Shown: piece by piece, positions 48,606 through 57,318 of the stretch | How the letters are laid out: each line of letters begins with the position of its first letter | Numbering within the stretch: the stretch's first letter is position 1 | NCBI RefSeq assembly: GCF_028745515.1 | Contig: NZ_JAQZSG010000011.1 | Location: forward strand, 91,847-155,846 | DNA: 64,000 nucleotides | Source: Paenibacillus thermotolerans | Lineage (GTDB): Bacteria; Bacillota; Bacilli; Paenibacillales; YIM-B00363 | Reading direction: 5' to 3' | Program-made: the position numbers and the translations under genes | The notes under the pieces: model-generated | What the model saw: the letters and a program-made list of their open reading frames with translations, nothing else | Databases searched by the model: none | Told to the model about the DNA's origin: nothing

Positions 48606-48654
48606 GCAGTTCCTCCTAGTAATTGTTCGCGTTTATTTTATCCAAAAATTCCAT

Positions 48655-49860
48655 TTATAACAAAGTTGTCAATGTTCCGCCCAACGCTCCCAAGAGCACT
48701 ACGATCCACGGCGGCAGTTTCCAAAACGCCAGCGCGATAAATAATACGGAGGCTAATACAAAATCGGCCGGAGAAACAATCGAACTTGTCCAGATCGGGT
48801 CATACCATGCGGCAAGAAGAATGCCCACCACTGCAGCGTTAATTCCAACAAAAGCGCCTTGAACCTTCGGAAGACGTCGGAGCTTGTTCCAGAACGGCAA
48901 CGTGCCGATGACGAGAAGAAAAGCAGGCAAAAAAATACCGGCCGTCGCAATCAACGCGCCCGCCCATCCATTGATTACCGCTCCTAGATATGCAGCGAAC
49001 GTAAACATCGGACCGGGAACGGCTTGAGTCGCCCCATACCCGGCCAAAAACTCCGCCTCGGAGACCCACCCCGCAGGAACAAGCTCCCTTTCAAGGAGCG
49101 GTAATACGACGTGTCCTCCGCCGAAAACAAGCGAGCCGGAACGGTAAAAGCTATCGAAGAGGGAGAGCCATCCGCTCGGTGCGAGTCCTTTCGCTACAGG
49201 GAGCAGCATCAGCAAAGCAAAGAAAAGAACAAGGCTGATCACAGCTATGTAACGAGGAATGGGGACGTTCATTTGCGGCACGTCGTCGGATTTTTTTTCT
49301 TTGTACAAAACGAGCCCAAGCAATCCGGCCGCGATAATAATCGCGACTTGACTTACCGCCGTTTGCCATAGCAATGCGATCCCCGCTGAGACGATCGCAA
49401 TCGTAATCCGATTGCGATCCGGGGTCAATTTTTGCCCCATCCCCCAGATGGCGTGCGCCACGATGGCTACGGCGATTACTTTAAGTCCATGAATCCATCC
49501 CGTATGAGCTGCGTCAAAACCTTGTACCAACATCGCAAATAGCACCAATACGATGACGGAAGGCAGCGTGAATCCGATAAATGCCAGAAGGCCACCCAGC
49601 AAACCTGCACGCATAATGCCAATGCCGATGCCCACTTGGCTGCTGGCGGGGCCAGGCAAAAACTGACAAAGAGCCACTATATCCGAATAACTTCTTTCAT
49701 CCATCCATTTCCGCCGTCTGATATATTCGTCATGAAAATAGCCCAAGTGGGCGATCGGTCCTCCGAATGAAGTTAACCCGAGTTTCGCGGATACGCCTAA
49801 TACCTCCAATAGGCGTTTCAGTCGGGAACGGTCCTCTCCCACGCTTTGTTTGCTTTTCAT
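48655..49860 (-). CDS. chrA: Chromate transporter ChrA, two-domain form
   Basis: 401 residues formed by two homologous CHR halves. The first has LGLTSFGGPIAHLGYFHDEY, LCQFLPGPASSQVGIGIGIMRAG; the second has FYRSGSLVFGGGHVVLPLLERELV and YGATQAVPGPMFTFAAYLGA. It exports chromate. Its start overlaps the CDF gene by 4 nt, so it belongs to the czrA-CDF operon. A truncated ChrB-like gene lies 13 kb away at 63010-63339. Confidence 0.93.
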   Translation of the reverse strand: MKSKQSVGEDRSRLKRLLEVLGVSAKLGLTSFGGPIAHLGYFHDEYIRRRKWMDERSYSDIVALCQFLPGPASSQVGIGIGIMRAGLLGGLLAFIGFTLPSVIVLVLFAMLVQGFDAAHTGWIHGLKVIAVAIVAHAIWGMGQKLTPDRNRITIAIVSAGIALLWQTAVSQVAIIIAAGLLGLVLYKEKKSDDVPQMNVPIPRYIAVISLVLFFALLMLLPVAKGLAPSGWLSLFDSFYRSGSLVFGGGHVVLPLLERELVPAGWVSEAEFLAGYGATQAVPGPMFTFAAYLGAVINGWAGALIATAGIFLPAFLLVIGTLPFWNKLRRLPKVQGAFVGINAAVVGILLAAWYDPIWTSSIVSPADFVLASVLFIALAFWKLPPWIVVLLGALGGTLTTLL

Positions 49861-50840
49861 GGCTGCCTCCCATTGTCTGTGTTATTAGGATTGAAGCTGC
49901 ACAAATCCCCGCTGTGAATGTTCGTGGTTTCAATTTGAATTGTTGTGTGCGGGATTTGAAAATGCTCCTCAACAATATGGACCGCTTGCTGCAATATTTT
50001 TTGGCTGTCCTTCCCTTCTTCAATCAGCAAATGGCAGCTGAGCGAATCAAGTCCCGATGTGATGGTCCAAATGTGCAGATCATGAACGTCCCTTACTCCA
50101 TCAATGCTTTCCAGTTCTTGCTTCACCTTGTCCCTGTCGATCGTAATCGGCGTGCCTTCCATCAAGATGTGGACCGTATGTTTAATGACTCCCCAAGCTC
50201 CCTTAAGAATTAACAGCGCAACCAGAACGGAGATGATCGGGTCTGCGACATACCATCCGAACAGCCACATCAAAAGACCTGCCGCAATCGCGCCGACCGA
50301 GCCTAATGCATCTCCGAGAATATGAAGATAGGCGCTGCGCAAATTTACGTTGTTTTTCACGTCGCCTTGTCGCATGAGTACCCAAGCGCTGACCAGGTTT
50401 GCCAGCAAACCGATGAATGCGATCAGCATCATGGAGCCGCCGGCGACTTCAGGCGGACTCGTAAATCGCCGTACGGCTTCCCAGGTGATCACGCCTGCAA
50501 TGGCAAAAAGTGCAATTCCATTAAATAATGCGGCGAGTATTTCAAAGCGGTAAAAGCCGTAGGTTTTATTCGGCGATGCCGGTCTGGCGGCGAACCACAT
50601 GGCCGCAAGGCTTAAAAATAAAGCGCTGACGTCGCTGAGCATATGTCCCGAGTCAGACAGAAGGGCCAAGCTGTTGGTGATCAATCCCCCAAAAAACTCT
50701 ATAAGCATGATGCCCGCTGTGATGAATAATGCAATCGTTAACCCTTTCTTATTTCCTTCGCGTCCGTGTCCATGGTGATGTCCATGACTGTGCCCGTGTG
50801 CGTGGTCGTGCGAATGTCCATGTCCATGATGGTGATGCAT
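49857..50840 (-). CDS. Cation diffusion facilitator (CzcD/ZitB type)
   Basis: 327 residues. A His-rich N terminus (18 of the first 26 residues are His or Gly) binds metal. Six transmembrane segments carry the zinc sites SLALLSDSGHMLSD (D-x-x-x-D of TM2) and HILGDALGSVGAI (H-x-x-x-D of TM5). C-terminal cytosolic domain VRDVHDLHIWTITSG. Exports Zn2+, Cd2+ or Co2+. Preceded 11 nt upstream by its probable ArsR/SmtB sensor. Confidence 0.93.
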   Translation of the reverse strand: MHHHHGHGHSHDHAHGHSHGHHHGHGREGNKKGLTIALFITAGIMLIEFFGGLITNSLALLSDSGHMLSDVSALFLSLAAMWFAARPASPNKTYGFYRFEILAALFNGIALFAIAGVITWEAVRRFTSPPEVAGGSMMLIAFIGLLANLVSAWVLMRQGDVKNNVNLRSAYLHILGDALGSVGAIAAGLLMWLFGWYVADPIISVLVALLILKGAWGVIKHTVHILMEGTPITIDRDKVKQELESIDGVRDVHDLHIWTITSGLDSLSCHLLIEEGKDSQKILQQAVHIVEEHFQIPHTTIQIETTNIHSGDLCSFNPNNTDNGRQP

Positions 50841-50851
50841 CGAAATTCCCC

Positions 50852-51160
50852 CTAATGGTGTTTTGCGTGGTCGATGACCTGATGCAGCAGAGAGATCACG
50901 TGCTCATCGTCGCAAGAATAAAACAAGGCTTTCCCTTCTCTGCGATATTTTACAAGCCTGAGGTTACGAAGCATGCTGAGTTGATGAGAAACGGCCGATT
51001 GCGACATTTCTAAAATTTCCGCGATATGGCCTACCGAGCATTCTTCCTGCGATAACAAATAAAGCAATCTAAGACGTGAGGGGTCGGCGAGCGCCTTTAG
51101 TATGAGCGTTGCATTCTGTACCGCTTCGGGAGCCAAGAAGGCGTGTTCGCTTTTTCTCAT
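50852..51160 (-). CDS. czrA: ArsR/SmtB-family metal sensor, CzrA-like
   Basis: 102 residues from the ATG at 51160 (GGAG 9 nt upstream; two in-frame ATG further up lack a site). Winged helix with CSVGHIAEILEMSQSAVSHQLSMLRNLRLVKYRREGKALFY. The C-terminal helix has D-x-H...H-x-x-H (DDEHVISLLHQVIDHAKHH), the alpha-5 zinc site of CzrA. The alpha-3 Cys motif of ArsR is absent. It should release its operator when zinc or cobalt is high. Confidence 0.9.
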   Translation of the reverse strand: MRKSEHAFLAPEAVQNATLILKALADPSRLRLLYLLSQEECSVGHIAEILEMSQSAVSHQLSMLRNLRLVKYRREGKALFYSCDDEHVISLLHQVIDHAKHH

Positions 51161-51188
51161 TATACTTATCTCCATTTCAAATTCATTC

Positions 51189-51208
51189 ATATGAGCACTT
51201 GTTCATAT
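51189..51208 (-). promoter_or_regulatory. CzrA/SmtB-type operator
   Basis: ATATGAGCACTTGTTCATAT is an imperfect 20-bp palindrome of the ArsR/SmtB form ATATGA-N8-TCATAT, 29-48 nt before the czrA start. Confidence 0.75.
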
Positions 51209-51329
51209 GTATATTATGATATTGCCGTGTTATTGTCAACATTAGGTAACCATATTTTATGGCATGATATTTTTAATTTCGTGAAAAATAAACTAAATAT
51301 ATGTACGTGGCAAAGGTGGGCGGGCTCAT

Positions 51330-51818
51330 TTGTCGGAAATTGTAACAAACCGCATGATCCTTATAATCGTTAATATTATTACTGCCTTGTTGCTCATCTT
51401 CACAGTGCCCAAGGATAAACTCCGCGAGGCATCGGTGATGTTTTTCTTCAAACAAACGATAACATGGAGTTTCGGGCTCCTGGTTGTAGAGTGGGGACTT
51501 ATAAAATACCCTGTACGCGAATTTGTCAAAGCCGATGCAACGAGCTTTTCATTTGAATATTTCATTTATCCGTCCTTGTGCGTCATCTTTAACTTGCGTT
51601 ATCCGAAAGGGGAAAAGTGGAAGAAGGCAGTCTGGATCCTTGGATTCCCCACAGTCATGACTATATTAGAAGTCATTATCGAGCATAATACGGATTTGAT
51701 TAAGTATGTCCATTGGTCATGGTATTTGACATGGATCACGTTGTTGTTGACCTTTTTGATTTCGAGATTGTATTTTGTTTGGATTTACAAAAAAAGCGAT
51801 AAGAAATACACTTGGTAA
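51330..51818 (+). CDS. CBO0543-family integral membrane protein
   Basis: 162 residues from TTG 51330 (GGTGGGCGGG upstream). Four or five transmembrane segments; FFFKQTITWSFGLLVVEWGLIKYPVREF, FSFEYFIYPSLCVIFNLRYP and HWSWYLTWITLLLTFLISRLYFVW are typical of this family of clostridial and bacillar proteins of unknown function. Confidence 0.75.
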   Translation: MSEIVTNRMILIIVNIITALLLIFTVPKDKLREASVMFFFKQTITWSFGLLVVEWGLIKYPVREFVKADATSFSFEYFIYPSLCVIFNLRYPKGEKWKKAVWILGFPTVMTILEVIIEHNTDLIKYVHWSWYLTWITLLLTFLISRLYFVWIYKKSDKKYTW

Positions 51819-51894
51819 TAAATGCGCAAGGGTCTTTACAACCGCGACGTTAGGGAGTAGTATTCATTTCATGATAATTAAATAAGGAAATCAA

Positions 51895-52085
51895 TTCTTA
51901 TTCGCTGAGTTTCCGTTATGGAAAGCGGGGGAACCAAAGTGAAGCTTTCCTGGCCTGGCCTTGAATGGCTTCATATGGGGTGAATTCTGATATTTTTTGA
52001 CTTGCGGGACTTCAAAGTATCAGATAGGGCTACTCTCACAGCCCGAATCCGACAGCTAACCTCGTAAGCGTCGTTGGGGAGAGGA
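51895..52085 (+). ncRNA. Cyclic di-AMP (ydaO/yuaA) riboswitch
   Basis: Conserved blocks in order: TTCGCTGAGTTTCC, GGAAAGCGGGGGAACC, GGGGTGAAT, AGGGCTACTC, CAGCCCGAATCCGACAGCTAACCTCGTAAGCG (landmark CGACAGCTAACCTCGTA). A terminator at 52110-52143 follows before ktrA. In Bacilli this class binds c-di-AMP and turns off potassium uptake genes, which fits the genes downstream. Confidence 0.95.
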
Positions 52086-52109
52086 GTGTTAAACCTTGTG
52101 ACCGATTAG

Positions 52110-52143
52110 GACCACGGAGGGCATTGCCTCTGTGGTTTTTTGG
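52110..52143 (+). terminator. Riboswitch expression-platform terminator
   Basis: ACCACGGAGG / CCTCTGTGGT stem followed by TTTTTT. Confidence 0.88.
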
Positions 52144-52235
52144 CGTTCATCAATAATTGACATGAAAAAGACCAAAATAAGCAAGTGAAGGAAGTAAATC
52201 ATTATACCTTTATTGGGAGCGGGGGGAGCCGTACA

Positions 52236-52892
52236 ATGAAACAACAATTCGTCGTTATCGGTTTGGGGAGATTTGGTTCAAGCTTGGCGCTGACGTTAAC
52301 CGAGAACGGTTACGAAGTATTAGGAATCGACAAGGATGAAGAAGTAGTAAATGATCTATCCAATCGATTGACTCACTGTGTTGTAGCCGATACGACGGAT
52401 GAAGGAGTTCTCCAATCGCTGGGCATTCGTAATTTCGATTGTGCCGTTGTTGCCATCGGCAGCGATATTCAGGCCAGCGTGTTGACCTCGATTTTGCTTA
52501 AAGATTTCGGAGTGAAGACGGTTGTGGCCAAAGCGTTGTCCTCTGTGCATGGGAAGGTCCTTGACCGGATCGGAATTGACCGGGTCATTTATCCGGAAAG
52601 AGATATGGGGGCGCGAGTGGCGCATCAATTAATGTCGCCGAATTTACTTGATTATATCGAGCTGTCTAAAGATTATACGCTCGCTGAGGTATCCGTTCCT
52701 TCCCGTTTAGCAGGTTATTCGCTGAAGGATTTAAATATAAGGGCAAAGTTTGGGTTAAACGTCGTCGCAATTCATAAAAGCAATGGGATGAACATTTCCC
52801 CTTCCGCAAACGATGTGGTTGAGGAAAAAGACGTAATGGTAATCATCGGATCCATTGAGCAAATCGAAAAGTTCCAAAAACAATTCGTTTAG
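52236..52892 (+). CDS. ktrA: Ktr potassium uptake regulatory subunit KtrA
   Basis: 218 residues from ATG 52236 (GGGGGGAG). RCK_N Rossmann domain with VIGLGRFGSSLALTL and DKDEEVVNDL, then the RCK_C (TrkA-C) domain about 135-215. Forms the octameric cytosolic ring that gates KtrB and binds nucleotides; RCK_C can also bind c-di-AMP. It lies behind a c-di-AMP riboswitch and 39 nt before ktrB. Confidence 0.95.
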   Translation: MKQQFVVIGLGRFGSSLALTLTENGYEVLGIDKDEEVVNDLSNRLTHCVVADTTDEGVLQSLGIRNFDCAVVAIGSDIQASVLTSILLKDFGVKTVVAKALSSVHGKVLDRIGIDRVIYPERDMGARVAHQLMSPNLLDYIELSKDYTLAEVSVPSRLAGYSLKDLNIRAKFGLNVVAIHKSNGMNISPSANDVVEEKDVMVIIGSIEQIEKFQKQFV

Positions 52893-52931
52893 CAAACAAA
52901 GGCTTATATATTTTGAGAAATCAGGTGCTGC

Positions 52932-54287
52932 ATGTTTGGGATGAAATCAAAGAAATGGAATCAAATTCGATTAAGCCCGCCGCAATCATTGGCTACAGGA
53001 TTTTTGATTGTCATTATAATAGGGACGCTGCTCTTGTTGCTGCCGATATCAACTTATTCCGACCGTCGAATCTCATTTATAGACGCTCTGTTTGAAGCGA
53101 CATCGGCGGTTTGTGTCACCGGCTTAGTCGTTACGGATACGGGAACTACTTTTACCGTTTTTGGACAGGTTGTATTGATGGGGCTAATTCAGCTGGGCGG
53201 CCTTGGTTTTATGACGTTCGGAATTTTGATCGCTCTTCTATTGGGCAAAAGAATTAGTTTATCGGACAGGCTGCTGGTGCAAAGCGCGATGAATCAGTTT
53301 TCATTGTCCGGAATGGTGAAGCTCGTTCAAATTATATTTTTAATTACGTTAATAATCGAAGGTATTGGAGCGGCTTTGTTAGCGATCGTTTGGTCTAATG
53401 AAATGGGATGGGTCAAAGCGCTTTACTTCGGTTTATTCCATTCTATATCCGCTTTTAACAATGCGGGGTTCGACCTCATGGGGAATTACAGCAGCCTCAC
53501 AAATTATGCTGCGAATGTTCCCGTAAATTTGGTTATTTCCATGCTGTACATCCTGGGGGGGCTTGGATTTACAGTCATTATGGAGGTGGCGAAAAAACGT
53601 AAACCCCGTAATTGGTCGCTTCATACCAAATTAGTGCTGATTACAACAGCCGTATTGATTGTCGTGCCCTCGGTTCTGATTTTTTTTACTGAATATCATA
53701 ATCCCAATACGTTAGGCCCAATGCCGGTTGGAGAGAAAATGCTCGCAGCGTATTTTCACGGCACTGTGCCGCGCACCGCAGGTTTTAATACGTTGGATTT
53801 ATCTCAGTTGAACAGCGATACCATTCTTCTTACGATGGCTTTGATGTTTATTGGCGGTTCTTCGGCAGGAACTGCGGGAGGAATCAAGATAACGACTTTT
53901 TTAATTCTTCTTTTAGTCGTATGGAGTTTCATTGCTCAGAAGGAAGACATCAATATATTAAAAAGAAGAATTCCGCAGGAGCTGATTATACGGGCTCTGA
54001 CGATCTCGATGATCGGAGTTGTTCTCATATTTAACGCGGTATATTTATTGGAGTTAACGGAAGATGGAATTCCTTTGATGAATTTAGCCTTCGAAGCGGT
54101 CTCGGCATTCGGGACGGTAGGTTTGAGTTTGGGGGTAACACCGCATTTAAGCGTTATGGGCAAATTCATCATTATGCTACTAATGTTTATCGGCCGGTTA
54201 GGTCCTATAACGATCGCCTTTGCATTGTATAGAAAACAAACCAAGGCGAATTTCCAATATCCTGAAGAAAAAATATTAATTGGTTGA
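52932..54287 (+). CDS. ktrB: Ktr/Trk potassium channel subunit KtrB
   Basis: 451 residues, four M1-P-M2 repeats. Selectivity-loop glycines are seen in FEATSAVCVTGLVVTDTG, FHSISAFNNAGFDLMG, FHGTVPRTAGFNTLDL and FEAVSAFGTVGLSLGV. Takes up K+ together with KtrA. Start ATG 52932 with AGGTG upstream. Confidence 0.95.
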   Translation: MFGMKSKKWNQIRLSPPQSLATGFLIVIIIGTLLLLLPISTYSDRRISFIDALFEATSAVCVTGLVVTDTGTTFTVFGQVVLMGLIQLGGLGFMTFGILIALLLGKRISLSDRLLVQSAMNQFSLSGMVKLVQIIFLITLIIEGIGAALLAIVWSNEMGWVKALYFGLFHSISAFNNAGFDLMGNYSSLTNYAANVPVNLVISMLYILGGLGFTVIMEVAKKRKPRNWSLHTKLVLITTAVLIVVPSVLIFFTEYHNPNTLGPMPVGEKMLAAYFHGTVPRTAGFNTLDLSQLNSDTILLTMALMFIGGSSAGTAGGIKITTFLILLLVVWSFIAQKEDINILKRRIPQELIIRALTISMIGVVLIFNAVYLLELTEDGIPLMNLAFEAVSAFGTVGLSLGVTPHLSVMGKFIIMLLMFIGRLGPITIAFALYRKQTKANFQYPEEKILIG

Positions 54288-54345
54288 GTGCTCGACGGAA
54301 GTGTCAAGAAATTTCAGAAACAGAACATTCGAAAGGTGCGACCCT

Positions 54346-55203
54346 ATGCAGCGGGAAGTTAGTATATTCAAAATTGAAGATGTTACGTTACAATATTCGG
54401 TTAGCGGAAAGGGAAAAGCTATTTTGCTGTTCCACGGCGGACATTCCGGCTGTCAAGAGGAATTCGGATACGAAGCTTTGCTTCATTCAGGCTATTCCAT
54501 CATCACGCCTTCCCGTGCAGGATATGGCGATACGTCCCCGATGACGGACATAAGACAAGCTTGCCGTCTTTACAATTCGCTGTTGGATAATCTGTCTATC
54601 GATAAAGTTCATGTTGTAGCGGTATCCGCAGGGGGCCCTACCGGCATCGTGTTTTGCTCCATGTTTCCCGATCGGATTGCCAGCTTCACGCTCCAGTCCG
54701 CAGTTACGAAACAGTGGCTTACACCAAAAGATAAAGAATACAAATTGGCGAGGCGCATTTTTAAGCCCGAAACCGAAAAAAGAACTTGGAAAATGCTCGC
54801 AACGATGAATAATGTATTACCCCGATTTACATTCAGAATGATGGCATCTTCCTTCTCTAAACTGCCTTACTCTGAAATTCGAAAACGGCTTGACGACAAA
54901 TCGGTTGAAGCGTTTCGGCAAATGAATAATCGCCAGCGCTCGTATTCCGGCTTCTTCATTGATTTAGAACAAACGACGCTTGATTATACGAAGGAGCTGG
55001 CGAGCATTCAAGCGCCGACTCTCATCATGCACAGCCAATACGACAGCTCGGTACCGTTAAGTCATCCGGAAAACGCGAAGGCACTAATACCCCGATCTGA
55101 AACATGCATTCTTGATTCATGGGGCCACCTCATATGGATCGGAAAGCACGCTGCCGAGTACGATCATGCTCTCATTTCGTTCTTGTCGCGACATAACAAT
55201 TAA
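54346..55203 (+). CDS. Alpha/beta hydrolase
   Basis: 285 residues from ATG 54346 (GAAAGGTG). HGG oxyanion loop (LLFHGGHSG), nucleophile elbow VVAVSAGGPTG, acid residue in MHSQYDSSVP and His in SWGHLIW. A general esterase/lipase-like fold; substrate unknown. It follows ktrB by 58 nt and may share its transcript. Confidence 0.85.
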   Translation: MQREVSIFKIEDVTLQYSVSGKGKAILLFHGGHSGCQEEFGYEALLHSGYSIITPSRAGYGDTSPMTDIRQACRLYNSLLDNLSIDKVHVVAVSAGGPTGIVFCSMFPDRIASFTLQSAVTKQWLTPKDKEYKLARRIFKPETEKRTWKMLATMNNVLPRFTFRMMASSFSKLPYSEIRKRLDDKSVEAFRQMNNRQRSYSGFFIDLEQTTLDYTKELASIQAPTLIMHSQYDSSVPLSHPENAKALIPRSETCILDSWGHLIWIGKHAAEYDHALISFLSRHNN

Positions 55204-55207
55204 AGCG

Positions 55208-55232
55208 AACGCCCCTTGGCAGGGGCGTTTTA
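55208..55232 (+). terminator. Terminator after hydrolase gene
   Basis: AACGCCCCT-TGGC-AGGGGCGTTTT hairpin. Confidence 0.88.
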
Positions 55233-55387
55233 CTTTTTCCGGAATACGGCTTTTCTTATGCTTGGTAATAATTTTGGGGGTACCTCAATGGTTGGGACTA
55301 TGCTATAATCGACACCGTTGACCATCGGACCTTGACTTTTCTGAGAGTGGAAAGTCACCAAAATTCATAATGAAAAGAGGAGTTTAT

Positions 55388-56842
55388 TTGAGTTTTGCCC
55401 AAAAACTGAAAACGGAGTGGCTGTTCAATCCCAAGAACGATATATTGGCAGGGATGACGGTTGCTTTTGCGCTCATTCCCGAGGCTATTGCGTTCTCGAT
55501 TATTGCGGGTGTCAACCCAATGGTCGGCTTGTACGCCTCGTTTTGCATCGCTGTGATCATTGCGATCGCAGGCGGGCGCCCAGCCATGATCTCAGCGGCG
55601 ACAGGGGCCATGGCGTTGCTTATGGGGTCGCTCGTGGCCAATTACGGCTTGGAGTATTTATTTGCCGCCACCGTCGTCACAGGCATCATCCAGGTGATCT
55701 TAGGCATGTTGAAGGTAGGCAGATTCATAACGTTTATACCGCATTCGGTCATGACAGGCTTTGTAAATGCGTTGGCGATCCTGATCTTTATGGCCCAGCT
55801 GCCGCACTTTGCCGGCGAATCTTGGATTATGTACGCCATTGTGGCCGGAACGCTCGCAATTATTTATATTCTTCCTAGATTCACGAAAGCCGTTCCTTCG
55901 GCGCTTGTTGCTATCATTGTGATGACTGCGGTTTCCATTTTTGCGGGACTGCACACAAAAACCGTCGGGGATATGGGGAATATCTCAAACACCCTCCCTA
56001 TGTTCCATTTGCCGGCGGTGCCGTTTACGCTGGAAACGTTGATGATCGTTTTGCCGTACGCAATTCCATTGGCGGCGGTCGGTATTTTGGAATCGTTGTT
56101 AACAGCGACGATTGTCGATGAATTTACCGAGACAAAAAGCAATAAAAATAAAGAAATTCGCGGGCAAGGCATTGCGAACTTTATTACCGGCTTTTTTGGC
56201 GGTATGGCCGGCTGCGCGATGATCGGGCAGTCGGTCATCAACGTGAAATCGGGCGCTCGCGGCCGGTTGTCCACTCTTGTTGCCGGTCTGTTCCTGCTGT
56301 TCTTAATCATTGTGCTAAGTGATGTAGTGGTCCGCATACCGATTGCCGCTTTGGTCGGTGTTATGATTATGGTATCGATCGGCACGTTTGATTGGAAGTC
56401 CGTTTCGAATATCCGAAAAGTGCCGAAAAACGATTATTTAGTCATGGTTACAACGGTACTCATTGTGGTGTTTACGCACAATTTGGCGCTTGGCGTCGCT
56501 GCGGGGGTTATTCTAAGCGCCGTTATCTTCGGTTGGAAGATCGGTAAGCTCAATAGCAGCATCCAGTTTAAAGAAAACGGGACGAAAGTGTATGGCGTAT
56601 CGGGCCAGTTGTTCTTTGCAACAATGGCGCACTTTGTAGAATTGTTTGATTACAACGGCGACCCGGATTCCATTGAAATCAATTTCAGCGCTTCGCACGT
56701 GTGGGATCACTCAGCGGTAACTGCAATCGCTAAGGCTGTTCTAAAATATGAATCGTTAGGCAAACACGTTTCGATTGTGGGTCTTAATGAAGAAAGCAAG
56801 CTGCTCATCGAGCGGGTCGGTTTGACGGCACCATCGCATTAG
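55388..56842 (+). CDS. SulP-family anion permease with short STAS domain
   Basis: 484 residues from TTG 55388 (AGAGGAG upstream); an earlier ATG at 55370 has no site. About 11 transmembrane segments with the SulP pattern DILAGMTVAFALIPEAIAFSIIAGVNPMVGLYASF, FGGMAGCAMIGQSVINVKSGARGRLST. A C-terminal STAS-like domain (about 385-480) carries VWDHSAVTAIAKAV. Sulfate or bicarbonate transport is likely. A TATAAT lies upstream near 55303 and a small hairpin GACTTTTC/GAAAGTC at 55333-55355. Confidence 0.9.
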   Translation: MSFAQKLKTEWLFNPKNDILAGMTVAFALIPEAIAFSIIAGVNPMVGLYASFCIAVIIAIAGGRPAMISAATGAMALLMGSLVANYGLEYLFAATVVTGIIQVILGMLKVGRFITFIPHSVMTGFVNALAILIFMAQLPHFAGESWIMYAIVAGTLAIIYILPRFTKAVPSALVAIIVMTAVSIFAGLHTKTVGDMGNISNTLPMFHLPAVPFTLETLMIVLPYAIPLAAVGILESLLTATIVDEFTETKSNKNKEIRGQGIANFITGFFGGMAGCAMIGQSVINVKSGARGRLSTLVAGLFLLFLIIVLSDVVVRIPIAALVGVMIMVSIGTFDWKSVSNIRKVPKNDYLVMVTTVLIVVFTHNLALGVAAGVILSAVIFGWKIGKLNSSIQFKENGTKVYGVSGQLFFATMAHFVELFDYNGDPDSIEINFSASHVWDHSAVTAIAKAVLKYESLGKHVSIVGLNEESKLLIERVGLTAPSH

Positions 56843-56849
56843 AATGTAA

Positions 56850-56887
56850 TAAAGAGAGGCCGGGGCTCCGGCTTCTCTTTATTTTTT
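56850..56887. terminator. Bidirectional terminator
   Basis: AAAGAGA(G)GCCGG / CCGGCTTCTCTTT stem between the converging SulP and arsC genes. Confidence 0.85.
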
Positions 56888-56892
56888 AATGT

Positions 56893-57318
56893 TTATTTTC
56901 CTGTTTGGACAAACTCACTGATGCGGTGTTTGATCGCATCGCGCACATCGCGGAATTTTGCCATGATTTCATCTTCAGTCCCTGTCGCTTTTGCGGGATC
57001 GTCAAATCCCCAGTGCCATTTTACGACGTGTTTGTTTGAAATGGCAGGGCAATGCTCATCGGCGTGTCCGCAAAGTGTGATTACGTAATCGGCGCGGTTA
57101 AGGACATCGGGGTCGATGACGTCCGATGTATGTTCTGATATATCCACACCGGCTTCTTTCATGACTTGGACGGCACGCGGATTTAATCCGTGGGCTTCAA
57201 GTCCCGCGCTTTTCACTTCGTACCTTTCGCCTCCAAGCGCTTTTAAAAAACCATCCGCGATTTGGCTTCTGGAGGAATTTCCTGTGCACAAAAAGTAAAC
57301 TAACGGTTTCTTCTCCAT
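56893..57318 (-). CDS. arsC: Thioredoxin-coupled arsenate reductase ArsC
   Basis: 141 residues from the ATG at 57318 (AAAGGAG). Low-molecular-weight phosphatase fold: catalytic CTGNSSRS with Cys11, and the redox relay pair Cys83 and Cys90 ([10 protein letters not shown]). Reduces arsenate to arsenite for export by ArsB. Its start overlaps the end of arsB by 19 nt. Confidence 0.95.
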   Translation of the reverse strand: MEKKPLVYFLCTGNSSRSQIADGFLKALGGERYEVKSAGLEAHGLNPRAVQVMKEAGVDISEHTSDVIDPDVLNRADYVITLCGHADEHCPAISNKHVVKWHWGFDDPAKATGTEDEIMAKFRDVRDAIKHRISEFVQTGK

